Source of the DNA: Prochilodus magdalenae
Lineage: Eukaryota; Chordata; Actinopteri; Characiformes; Prochilodontidae
Length of the DNA stretch: 64,000 nt
Direction of reading: 5' to 3'
NCBI GenBank assembly: GCA_024036415.1
Contig: JAMWET010000521.1
Span: 268,501 to 332,500 of the forward strand
Shown here: positions 24,660-35,291 of the stretch, piece by piece
Layout: each line of letters begins with the position of its first letter
How positions within the stretch are numbered: the first letter of the stretch is position 1
Made by a program: the position numbers and the translations under genes
The notes under the pieces: generated by a model
The model's input: only the letters and a program-made list of their open reading frames with translations
Databases searched by the model: none
What the model was told of the DNA's origin: nothing

Positions 24660-27600
24660 GACACCTGTACAATAGAAAGGTTCCCTGCCCAGCCACAAAA
24701 TCCACGTTCTGTGATTTACCCAGCTTCCCCTCAGTCTCCCATCCCAGATTTTGTTTCTGTTCCACCTTTTGGAACAGTGTCCCATCTCCCCACCAGCTCA
24801 GTGTCCCATCTCCCCACCAGCTCAGCGTTCCATCCCCACTCCAGTCCTGTGTCTAGTCTTCTCTGTCTTCCGCATTCAGTCTCCTATCCAGCTCCCCATT
24901 CAGTCTCCTGTCCAGCTCCCCATGCAGTCTCCTGTCCAGCTCCCCATTCAGTCTCCTGTCCAGCTTTCCATTCAGTCTCCTGTCCAGCTCCCCATTCAGT
25001 CTCCTGTCCAGCTCCCCATTCAGTCTCCTGTCCAGCTCCCCATTCAGTCTCCTGTCCAGCTCCCCATTCAGTCTCCTGTCCAGCTTTCCATTCAGTCTCC
25101 TGTCCAGCTCCCCATGCAGTCTCCTGTCCAGCTTTCCATTCAGTCTCCTGTCCAGCTCCCCATTCAGTCTCCTGTCCAGCTTTCCATTCAGTCTCCTGTC
25201 CAGCTCCCCATTCAGTCTCCTGTCCAGCTCCCCATTCAGTCTCCTGTCCAGCTCCCCATTCAGTCTCCTGTCCAGCTTTCCATTCAGTCTCCTGTCCAGC
25301 TTTCCATTCAGTCTCCTGTCCAGCTCCCCATTCAGTCTCCTGTCCAGCTTTCCATTCAGTCTCCTGTCCAGCTCCCCATGCAGTCTCCTGTCCAGCTCCC
25401 CATTCAGTCTCCTGTCCAGCTCCCCATGCAGTCTCCTGTCCAGCTCCCCATGCAGTCTCCTGTCCAGCTCCCCATTCAGTCTCCTGTCCAGCTTTCCATT
25501 CAGTCTCCTGTCCAGCTCCCCATTCAGTCTCCTGTCCAGCTCCCCATTCAGTCTCCTGTCCAGCTTTCCATTCAGTCTCCTGTCCAGCTCCCCATTCAGT
25601 CTCCTGTCCAGCTCCCCATTCAGCCTCCTGTACAGAACCCTGTTGAGTAACCTCACTTGTGTCTGTTCCATTTCCCTGTTCAGTCTTTTGTCCAGTGTCC
25701 TGAAAATATAACATCAGAAGAACAATGTTGTGTATGTGCTGTGAGACCAAGGCTTTCACTTTTGAATAAGTGGACCAACGTGGCAGAGCTAGTGTGCATG
25801 TTTGCACCTCAACCTGTGATGATAAATGTAGCAACCCAAACACTGTGACCTAGATCAACTTTTTCCAGCAACCCTAGGTGGTTCTGTGGTTCTGTGGGTT
25901 CAGGTTGCTGCAGCAGAAGACCTTAGAGGATCGCAAAAATTAAGAGTGAAGGTCATTGTTCACACAGAAAAAAGTGTTTATGAAAAATGGCAATACTGAA
26001 AATAAAACTATTTAATGTAGGACTACTTTACGGTAATATCTCGTACTTGCCAAAAGCGAGTAGGCGGAGTTGGTACGGCACATTAAGAGAAAGATGTTGA
26101 AGATTTTAGATGTTTGAAGAATGTGCAAGTAATGAAAAGGTCTACCTGCCGAAGACGACTGGTTGTTCCCCAGCTTCATTCCTCTATTACAGCCCATGCC
26201 TTCCAACCTTGCCGTCTCCCGTCACCATCAGTAACCGTGCTGGTACAGCGTGGTGGGTAACACCCCTGCCTCCTGTAGAATGGGGTTCTATCCACTACTT
26301 GGGCCACCACCCAGCACTATACCAATAAAGGTACCTGGGCGAGATTCCTAACACTCCGTTCACCTACCTGTAAATATCGTAGAGACTCGCTCGCAGATCT
26401 AGAGTGCAGCTCGAGCCTTTTTTTGATTTTTGCTTCACTTGTGACGACTGTTGAAAGTCCATACTGCTGAATGGACAGGCATGAAATCAGAAGGAAGGCT
26501 GTCCTGCCAGTGCCAACCAAGTGTTTAACTGCTCAGCTGCACTTGACGATGTTCATGGGCAATGGTGCCTTGATTCCGTGGTATTAGGGAAGCCCCTTGG
26601 CCCAAGAGAAGAGACTGTATGAAACACAGAAATCACCGCCTGGCACCTCCCTGTGCTACGAATCATACCAACGGGCCAGCCCTTACAGTGACGGGTCCTC
26701 CTCCTGTCCCCCTGTCTTTTGTACCTTCAGACCTTGGAGTTCCCTGCCCAGCCGCTTTTGCAGTTCCCCGCCCAGCCACCCTTGCGGTTTCCCTGCCCAT
26801 CCACCCTTGGGGTTCCCTGCCCATCCACCCTTGGGGTTCCCTGCACAGCCACCCTTGGCAGCCTGGCAGTTCTGTGCTTAGCCTGAAAATCCATGTTCTC
26901 CCACTCCGGCTTCTGTTTCTCTTCTACCTCCTTCTGCTTCCTTCTTTGTTCCTATTATTTAAGTTTAAGTTTGTGTCTGCCCTTGTGCCAGTCACTGGTA
27001 CCATCCCCATTACCATTACTGGCATGGTACCTGTCTCAGTCCCTGTCTTTTCCATTTCCCTGTCCAGTGCCCTGTTCTGTGTCCCATCCAGTCCTCTGTC
27101 CAGTACCCTGTTAGGTCACCACGTGTATGTCTTTTCCATTTCCCTGTCCAGTATTCTGTCCAGTTCCCAGCTAGTCCCCAGTCTGGTGTTGTAGTGCTGT
27201 TACTGGTTTCTTGGGTCAGCAACACTGGCGCCTTCTATTCCTTAGAAGCTGTGTGACGGGGGGTAAGGGGTGGGCACTGCTATCCCAAGACTGCAACATT
27301 ATTCTAAATATATTACATTTATAAACTGCTGATTCAGAATAATCTTTTACAATCACTTTTACAACAAAGCTTCTTTTTCACATTGTGGAATAGTGAAGCA
27401 GGTGTGCTCGTACGGCACACGAGCTTAACTGGGTCAGCTATATGACATGTTCGCCGTTCAACCACAGCAGAAACATCGGCACTGTGACCTAAATCAACAT
27501 TTCCCAGCAGCCCTGGGTGGCTCTGTGGTTCTGTGGTTACCATATGTTTAAAGGTTGCTGCAGCAGTATACCTTAGAGCACCAGGTAAAATTAAGAGTGA

Positions 27601-27870
27601 ACTTCAGAGTATAAACGGAGGAAGGTGTTTATGAAAAATTGGCAATACTGAAAATGAAATTTGATGAAAGTCTACTTTACTGTAACACAGCACACCTGCC
27701 AGCAGCGTGTAGGGCGGAGTTCATACAGCACGTTAAGAGAAAGACGTTACAGATGTTTGAAGATTTCAGATCCTGGAAGAATGTATTAATAAGCCAAGGG
27801 TACCTGCAGAAGACCACCAGTTGTGCCCCCGCTGTATTTCATGTTTTCCAACTTTGTCCATCCTTCTTTC
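24660..27870. repeat. Ancient tandem segmental duplication
   Basis: The block at about 25840-26225 (CTGTGACCTAGATCAACTTT ... GGCAATACTGAAAAT ... GTTGAAGATTTTAGA) aligns in order with 27478-27870. The CCATTTCCCTGT/CCAG-rich segment with the minisatellite (24660-25690) aligns with a shorter CCAG-rich segment at 26740-27200. The minisatellite is expanded in only one copy. Confidence 0.65.
24875..25635. repeat. 24-bp minisatellite, about 31 units
   Basis: The unit CAGTCTCCTGTCCAGCTC plus CCCATT repeats about 31 times with three main types, ending CCCCATT, TTCCATT or CCCCATG. Because 24 is a multiple of three, several frames on both strands stay open for about 270-320 codons (8-residue peptides such as IQSPVQLP, HSVSCPAP, NGELDRRL). 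Array structure, flanking repeats and multi-frame openness argue for a satellite rather than a gene. Confidence 0.9.
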
Positions 27871-27921
27871 TTCCAAACCTTGGTATTCCAGCCTCTCCCC
27901 ACCAGCAGCATCAGTGCTGGT

Positions 27922-28165
27922 ATACTGTAGTGGGTTACACCCCTGCCTCCAACGCTGTAGACTCCATCCCCTACCTGGGCAACCACCCTGCACTACACCA
28001 TTAAGAGTCCTTGGGCCTGATTCCAAACCTTGGTATTCCAGTCTCCCACCACCAGCAGTGCCAGTGCTGGTATACTGTAGTGGGTTACACCCCTGCCTCC
28101 AACGCTGTAGACTGGGGTTCTACTCCCAACCTGGGCAACCACCCTGCACTATACCAATAAGGATC
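27922..28165 (+). repeat. Two tandem tRNA-derived SINE fragments
   Basis: Two copies of a block with GTAGTGGGTTACACCCCTGC, GCTGTAGACT and CTGGGCAACCACCCTGCACT. They are related to 26238-26335 and to the tRNA-like heads at 2484-2710 and 7228-7425. Confidence 0.6.
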
Positions 28166-28472
28166 CAAACCTTGGTATTCCTAATAGCACAGTTGAATAT
28201 TTGAAGGGATCAGGCAATAATAGAAAATAAAGATATTTAAATGTTGTCTTTTTAATAGATTATGTATGTTTTGTATGTATGTTTAATAGATTATTATTGT
28301 TTTTAATTCTTGACATGTGGAAAGGAAAAGGAAAGAGTGGCGTGAGAATGAGAGAAGTGAGAACGAGTGGTCAGATTGGTTTGTAACTCTCAGCTGATGT
28401 TTTTTCACATCTGAGCTTGTGTGAGGTGTCAGACCTCTGCCCCTCAGGCGTCACTTCCGTGTCTCAGGAGAC

Positions 28473-28480
28473 TATATAAG
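28473..28480 (+). promoter_or_regulatory. TATA box of ANPEP copy C
   Basis: TATATAAG lies 39 bp upstream of the copy C ATG, in a context matching copy B. The core promoter is still intact despite damage to the coding region. Confidence 0.6.
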
Positions 28481-28518
28481 CAAGAAATGCCTCTTAGGCT
28501 TCACTTAAACCGGCAGAC

Positions 28519-31500
28519 ATGGGGAAGGTGGGGGTCGCCGTGGGTGTGATTGTCCTGGCGTTGGTAGTCACGATCATTGTCCTGTCAGTCGGTGGTAAGC
28601 GGAAGAGTCCGGAGAAGTCTGAATCTGTGGTGAACCCTATATCTGAGGTGAGGTCTAAAACCGAGGAGGACCCAATACATGAGGAGGACCCCGTACATGA
28701 GGAGGACCCCGCATCTGAGGATGACCCCACATATGGGCAGGGCCACGTAACCGGGACTCAGCTGTGGGAAAAGTACAGATTACCATCTTCTCTGTCTCCA
28801 CTGTATTACAACGTGACCCTTTGGCCTCGGCTTACGACCTTCATGGGTATTTACCTTTTCACCGGAGAGTCGGGAGTGGCCTTCACCTGTGTGAACGAAA
28901 CGGATCTGATCCTCATCCATTCCCACAAACTGCTGTATACCTGGACACGGGATGGACACCGTGCGAGGCTGAGCGGTTTGGGCGGCGCTAAAGCTCCAGC
29001 CATTAAGAAGACCTGGCTTGAAGTGGAGACCCAGTATTTGGTGGTCCAGCTCAGCGGGAAGCTGCAGGCTGGAAAGACCTACTGGCTCTACACAGAATTC
29101 CGAGGAGAGCTGGCTGATGACTTTGTGGGTCTGTACAGAAGTGAATACGTTGAGAATGGAGTGAAGAAGTAAGGAGCATCAGGGTTTAGTATCTGTTACT
29201 GATGTTTGAATTGCATTGGATTTGATTGATTACGAGCGTCTGAAGGTGTAATGTTCAACACATCAGTTAGTAAAATCAATGCACCAGTTATTTTGATTGA
29301 ATCTTCCATTTGAGGTTACCCAGGAAATAAAAGTACACTGAAGTACTTAGTTTAGGTATACTTAGTATTATTACCTGAGCTCATAATTACTGTACTGGAT
29401 GTGTGTATTTTAATATATTTTAAAGTAAAGTATCTTAACTAAGTAACTATGAACTTAGTATACTAAATATAATCATTAGTGCTATAAAACAAATACTTCA
29501 GCAGAACTAACTGTACCACTAAGATTCACTCGGATGTACTTAAGTAAATATTAAAGTACATTATCAGTATATTAAAAAGTACTTGATTTTTACCTGGGCG
29601 TGTTGGGTGATTTGATCCGCACTGTCACAGTTAAACATCAGTACTGTGTCCTGTGCTCTGATTCTGCTGGTTCCAGACTAAATGTCTGTTGATGGTATTT
29701 TCAGGATTGTTGCCACTACTCGGCTGGAGCCCACTTATGCCAGGAAAGCCTTCCCGTGTTTCGATGAGCCGGCAATGAAGGCCGTTTTCCACATAACTCT
29801 TATTCACCCGCTTGGCACCGTGGCTCTGGCCAACAGCATGGAAATCGGTAACTGGTCAATCCCTTATTCTCCTTCAGCCCTAATAAATGATAAATGGACT
29901 AAAAGAAATGACCGACAGATTTGGTAAAAGTAGAGTCTGTTCTGCTGTTTCCTGTAAAGCGATCTTTTTGGAGATTTGAGGTTTTATCGTGACAGCAGCG
30001 AGATGCTGATGTCTATCAGTGTTACCAAAATTTTCCTTTTTATATTACTATATATTATATTACTGTATTGAACGTGTGCTATAATCATATACTAACTATG
30101 TACTTAGTATGCTAAATATAACCCTTAGTGATATTAAACATATATCGTCACTGTCTAAAGAAAAACATGTATCGCCATTTTTGTTGATTTTAACTTTCAT
30201 GCATCATTTGAACACAGCAGCTGCTGTTTACAGTGTGTGAACGTTTCATGATGAACGGACCAACAGAAATGGGCCAAAACCTCTGGGAAAGATGTCTGGT
30301 TCCATTGACTTCCATTCAAATCAAAAGAGGTTTTTGCCCTCTCCTGTAAAGCTGGCATTTTAGAGACACTTGTTTGTCTTCGGACAGCGACGATATACAG
30401 AACTAACTGTACTGTTGGGAGACACCACTAAGATTCACTCAGAGATACTTAAGTATATATTAAAGTACATTTCTAGTATATTAATATATACTTCTATATA
30501 TACTTATTTAATATACTTCTATTAAGTACTCTAAAGTACTACTGAGCTGAAATGTACTTGTAATTATTATATTTGTAATGTAGACATGTAGCACTGAACA
30601 TTAATGTGCTTGAAATGTACTTTCTAGTATTAAGGTACATCTCCAGTACATAAAAAAAAACTTGATTCTTACTGGGGTAGTCATTAATTACACTAATTAA
30701 GCCCAGCAGGTTCAGGGTTCATGCTCCAAATGCTATTTTAAATAATATGAAATTAAGTAAATAATTGAAACAGGTCCATCTGACCTGGGTTATGTTTTTA
30801 TATACATTTTATGTTGGACATTTTATCATAAATGTGAATAAGACTGTGTAAATAACAGCCGCCATGTTCAAATGATGTAAAAATAGACATAAACATCTTA
30901 TTGGCATTTTGCCAAACAATTTCACAACCACTGCTCATGCTAGTGTCGCCACAGCGGCTTCACCAAAACAACACCTACAGACTCTTCCATTCACATAAAT
31001 GTGGTTTTTAATTTTAAGATGGAAAAATGCTGGGGGTTAAGTAGTCCAGGCGAAGGAGGGAAGTATATTCAACATTTAAAGGTCATTTTTATTTTGGAAT
31101 GTGGTTCAAATGTATCTCACTTTAAATGAAATATATAATTAACTTGTCTATTTCTATTTAGAATATTTCAACAAAAATTCTCTCCTGTTTTCCATCTTTA
31201 TCCCATCTTGATTTTCCAGGTACAGAAAGGGCGGTACTCAGTAGACAGGTTGTTTATAGGACCAGGTTTGCACCGACTGTAAAGATGTCGCCCTATCAGC
31301 TGGATTTTGTCGTCAGTGACTTTGTTGCCATTAAGACTCGAGCGGAGGCTGAGGTTCCGGTAAGAACAGTCCTCTGTGGTTTGCTTTGTTCGATGTGGTG
31401 AGCCTGTTGTTCCACAGAATGCCATTTAACTTTCTCTTATAACAAACTACAAGTCTGTTAACAGAGCCTGTCCATTAATACGCCTGCTGTTAATGTCCAC

Positions 31501-32481
31501 GTTTAGATCCGAATCTGGGGTCCGAGAAAAGCCATCACAGCTGGACAGGGGGACTATGCCCTGAACATCACTGGCCGCATCCTCGGCTTCTTCCAGGAGT
31601 ACTACAACGTAAAATACCCACTTCCAAAATTAGGTACGGAACCCTAAGCATAGGTTATCACATTGCTGGAGGTTTCTGCTGGAGGGACACGTATGATCGA
31701 AGCCATATCATTACAGTTAAATGTAAAACACGATGAAATGCTAGACCTCTCCAATAACCCAGCAGAACTATGAGGATGGCTCTCTTGCTCTTGCAGATCA
31801 GATCGCACTGCCTACGTTCAGCGTTGGCACTCTGGAGGACTCTTTTAAGGAAAAGTCTCTTCTGTTTGATCCCCGGATGTCCTCCACTAAAGATAAACAC
31901 TGGGCATTGATAGCAAACTCCTACGAGCTTGCACAAACGGTAGGAGTGCTGCGTCTTATGAAAACTCTACTGACCCCTAACTGACCCCCGTATGCTTCAT
32001 GAATGACCTGTGAACAATGTTTAACTCTTCCAGTGGTTTGGAAACCTGGTGACCATGAAATGGTGGAACGATCTGTGGCTGAACGAAGGTCTTTCCAGCT
32101 ACGCCACTTATCTTGTGGCCAACAATGTTCAACCCACCTGGAAATTGGTGAGCACTCGTTTACCAGCTAGACCTACAAAGAAACTGGTAACACTTGGCAT
32201 TAAGTGTTGACTCACTAACATGGTGTAATACATCACTAATGGTTAATTAATGTAAATATTTACATGGGAAGTAAACATGCAACAGTTACCTGTTTACCTA
32301 ACATTAATTACCCATCATTAATGTATGGCCTCACACCTCCCGGTTCTCCCTACAAACTACAACTCCCAGGAATCATTGGTGTATGACATCACTGTCACAG
32401 CCACCAATCAGGAGTCAGTCTACAGATCCCTTGAATACTAATGACAGACAGACAGACAGACAGACAGATAGACAGATAGAC

Positions 32482-32515
<34 letters not shown>

Positions 32516-33238
32516 GACAGACAGACAGACAGACAGACTAGACAGACAGACAGACAGACAAAGGAAAAGGAGAGCCTCTCCATCGGGTAATCCCCTGGTC
32601 TTCCGCTTGACAGGTGGAGATACGGTCCACTATACTAACGAGGCAGTTCTTTGTAGATATTGCCGACTTCCTGTTTGTGTTTCCTTGTTGACCGGTTTTG
32701 CCGTGTTTGACCCGTCTCATACGAGTACTATGACCCGGGGACATGATGTGAGAAGTGAGCATCTAAAGTGTTGATTTCCGTTCCAGAAAGATCTGATGGT
32801 GCTCTATGAGTTCCGTTCAGCGTTTGCGGTGGACGCTCTGTCATCCTCTCACCCGCTGTCCTCCCAGGAAGAGGAGGTCAACACGCCTTTGGACATCGTT
32901 GGAATGTTTGACACGGTCACCTACAGCAAGGTACCCCATCACTCCTCCCCTCACGCCGCACGTATGAGCTGGTGTTCTGTGGTTCGCGGTGACGAGTATG
33001 GGGTATATGTTTACTGCAGGGGGCCGCTGTGTTCCAGATGCTCTCGGACTTCCTATCGGAGCCTGTCTTCGCCGCAGGACTCAGCGTAGGTCATTCTGTA
33101 CAGGAAATGTACTGCTGAGTCAGGAATTGTATGTGTTCTGCAGAGGTTGATTTTAAAGCACTGCCTCCACAGGCCTACCTGAAGCAGTTTGCGTATGGAA
33201 ACCCAGAGTATGCTGACCTGTGGAGGAAACTCCAGGAG
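28519..33238 (+). CDS. Copy C exons 1-9: intact N-terminal reading frame
   Basis: Exons 1-9 join in one frame (about 445 codons). They encode a cytoplasmic Met-Gly-Lys, a hydrophobic anchor (residues 4-24), an acidic stalk (about 38-75) longer than in copy B and containing [16 protein letters not shown], the M1 N-terminal beta domain, and the altered catalytic domain. Splice sites are canonical throughout. If translated alone, this would give a membrane-anchored, catalytically dead ectodomain fragment. Confidence 0.8.
29320..29600. repeat. AT-rich foldback-family arm in copy C intron 1 (empty site)
   Basis: It shares TTAGTATACTAAATATAA, CAGAACTAACTGTAC and CACTAAGATTCACTC with 30040-30680 and with the arms of 14875-15795. 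It contains the uninterrupted sequence AAACAAATACTTCAGCAGAA, where the 30040-30680 copy carries a MITE insertion. Confidence 0.6.
30040..30680. repeat. AT-rich foldback-family copy carrying a nested MITE
   Basis: Same family as 29320-29600, interrupted by the family 1 MITE at 30141-30397. The parent sequence resumes as CAGAACTAACTGTAC after the MITE. Confidence 0.6.
30141..30397. mobile_element. Family 1 MITE, nested copy
   Basis: It starts TATATCGTCACTGTCTAAAG and ends TCGGACAGCGACGATATA, an inverted pair. At 257 bp it closely matches 3585-3839 over its length. It lies within copy C intron 2. Confidence 0.7.
31797..31939 (+). CDS. Copy C exon 5: degenerate zinc-site exon (GTLED / YELAQ)
   Basis: Aligned with copy B exon 5, both zinc-binding histidines are replaced (His to Tyr396, His to Gln400) while the catalytic Glu397 remains. 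The exopeptidase motif GAMENWG becomes GTLEDS, and 12 nt (four codons) are missing in frame. Frame and splice sites are intact, so the changes are substitutions plus one in-frame deletion, not random frameshift decay. Confidence 0.9.
32437..32560. repeat. (GACA)n/(GATA)n microsatellite
   Basis: Directly visible tetranucleotide tract in copy C intron 6. Confidence 0.95.
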
Positions 33239-33521
33239 GTACGATTCTACTGTGATCGCTTTCACACAGAATCAACCGCAGAACATGTTTACAGGGGTTA
33301 TCTGAAATCTGTTGCTGTCACTGTTATTATTTACTAAATTGTCATTTAGAAAGTGCTAAATTCGTATAATGAAGGAACAATAAAATCCAAACACCCTTTT
33401 TCCACTTCCTTCCAATTTAGACATGTTTTTTTCAAGTTACTGAGCTCACCTGACAAAGTTACCTAGGAGTAAAACAAATGTACACTGAAGTAAACTCAAT
33501 TTAATACACTGTATATGTATA

Positions 33522-34412
33522 CACCAATCAGGCATAACATTACGACCACCTCAATGTATCTACAGTACACTCACTGTCTATGGTACCAGCTCCACTGACA
33601 GTATAGGACACTCTGTACATAGATAGATAGATCACTATATTAATCCCAGAGGGAAAGTCACGTACTCCAGCAGCCCAAGTACAGTAAAGACCAATAATAC
33701 AAAAATAAAAAATGTACAAAAATAAAGAGAAGAAGAAAAAGAAGTATCACTATGAGTGGGCCAGTAACGGCCAGCTGCACACTGTAAACAGTACAGAACC
33801 GTACATCTTATAGGCATAGACAAAGTGGCAGTGCACAGTGATAGGAGTATGGAAAGTGTACTGTGTAACATCCAGCTGGTGTTCAGTTAGCCTGAACCGT
33901 TCAGTGTCCAATAATGTCCCGGCACAGTGAACACACTCGCGTGATGGTGGTGTGTTAGTGTGTGTTGAGAGACGAATAGCTCATCTGCTGCTGCACAGTG
34001 CAGTGCTGGTCATCCTCTAGTCCTTAATTGGTGCCCACAGGACACTGCCCACAAGATGCTGCCCACAGGACACTGCCCACAGGACACTGCCCACAGGACG
34101 CTGTTGGCTGGATAGTTTTGGTTGGTTTCTCCAAATTCTCAGTCCAGCAGCGATACGCACTAACACACCACCACCACGTCAGTGTCACTGCAGTACTGAG
34201 AATGACCCACCACCCACATAGTACCTGCTCTGTGGTGGTCCTGTGGGGGTCCTGACCATTGAAGAACAGGGTAATACAGTACACAGAGAAACAGATGGAC
34301 TACAGTCTGGACCTGTACACCTACAGAGTGTCCTGTATGGTCAGTGGAGCTGATGGAGTGGATAAGTGTAGATGGAGTGTAGATACATTGAAGTGTAGAT
34401 ACAACAACGTTT

Positions 34413-34440
<28 letters not shown>
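33522..34440. mobile_element. Foldback element with inserted repeats in copy C intron 9
   Basis: It starts TATACACCAATCAGGCATAACATTACG, shown here as its key ends TATACACCAATCAGGC and ATAACATTACGACC. Foldback-family blocks recur at 33950-34400 (CACCACCACGTCAGTGTCAC and a loop VNTR of CCCACAGGACACTG). A GATA-tailed segment (33610-33900) resembling a LINE 3' end interrupts it, and (TA)n/(CA)n follows (34413-34452). It lies just upstream of the damaged exon 10. Confidence 0.55.
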
Positions 34441-34451
<11 letters not shown>

Positions 34452-35291
34452 TGGCACATTTGATTTGTTTGCATGCAACTGTGTGCTTATGATTTGATGC
34501 TATTCTGATGCTATGCTATGCTTAGCCACAGTGAGTGAGATCATGAATCGCTGGATTCTCCAGATGGGCTTCCCAGTGGTCACCATAGACACCCAGACAG
34601 GAAGCATCACTCAAAACCACTTCCTGTTGGACCCAGACAAAATGCTGAACAAACCATCCGTATACAAGTACAGTCTGATGATGCAGCATCATTGTTGATT
34701 GTGATGGATATTTAAACTGGAACTGTAGATTATTGACATGCGGTCTCTCTTCTATGTGTGTCTGGTTTTATAGCTATGAGTGGTTTGTGCCCATCAGATG
34801 GATGAAGAGTGGAACTGTCATGGATCAGTACTGGTTGCTTGAGAAAACAGTATAAAATTGCACTGAATTTCTGGCTACTAGCACATTCACGGTCATCTGC
34901 TGAACCATGTTAAGATTAAATCACAGTAAAACAGCACCTGTGTTTAGAATTTAAAGCCGTTTTTGCTGCACACAGAGGAGTCTGTCTTCCGTGTTGCACA
35001 GCAGATACTAAACATGTTAACATAATAAACACGTAGCGTTTCAAACAAATAAATAAATTAATGCATAAACAGTCACAAATATTTTGTTTTTTTTATATAA
35101 TTCTTTAAAATGCTGATGCTAGTGTTAGCATGTTGTATCCCATAAACCCTTAGCAATAACCAGAAATATCTTTAGTGTAAAATACTGTGAAATCCCCACA
35201 GTAGATGTAGTAAAACCTTAGTATTAGTATTACTACGTTGTCTGCCATCTCAGATTTCCGGGGTCTGGACTGATTGTCGTTCCCTTCACAG

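Larger units (their letters stand above)
23120..28518. other. Intergenic spacer between ANPEP copies B and C
   Basis: No gene is recognised. It holds an inverted copy of the 14100-14345 repeat (23810-24005), a TG microsatellite (24176-24412), a 24-bp minisatellite (24875-25635), a diverged segmental duplication, and three tRNA-derived SINE fragments (26238-26335, 27922-28018, 28062-28165). Confidence 0.75.

Noticed and set aside
24711..25843. Long open frames (about 270-320 codons) on both strands over the 24-bp repeat
   Set aside because: They arise because 24 is a multiple of three. Several frames are open simultaneously and there is no homology, promoter or splice context.
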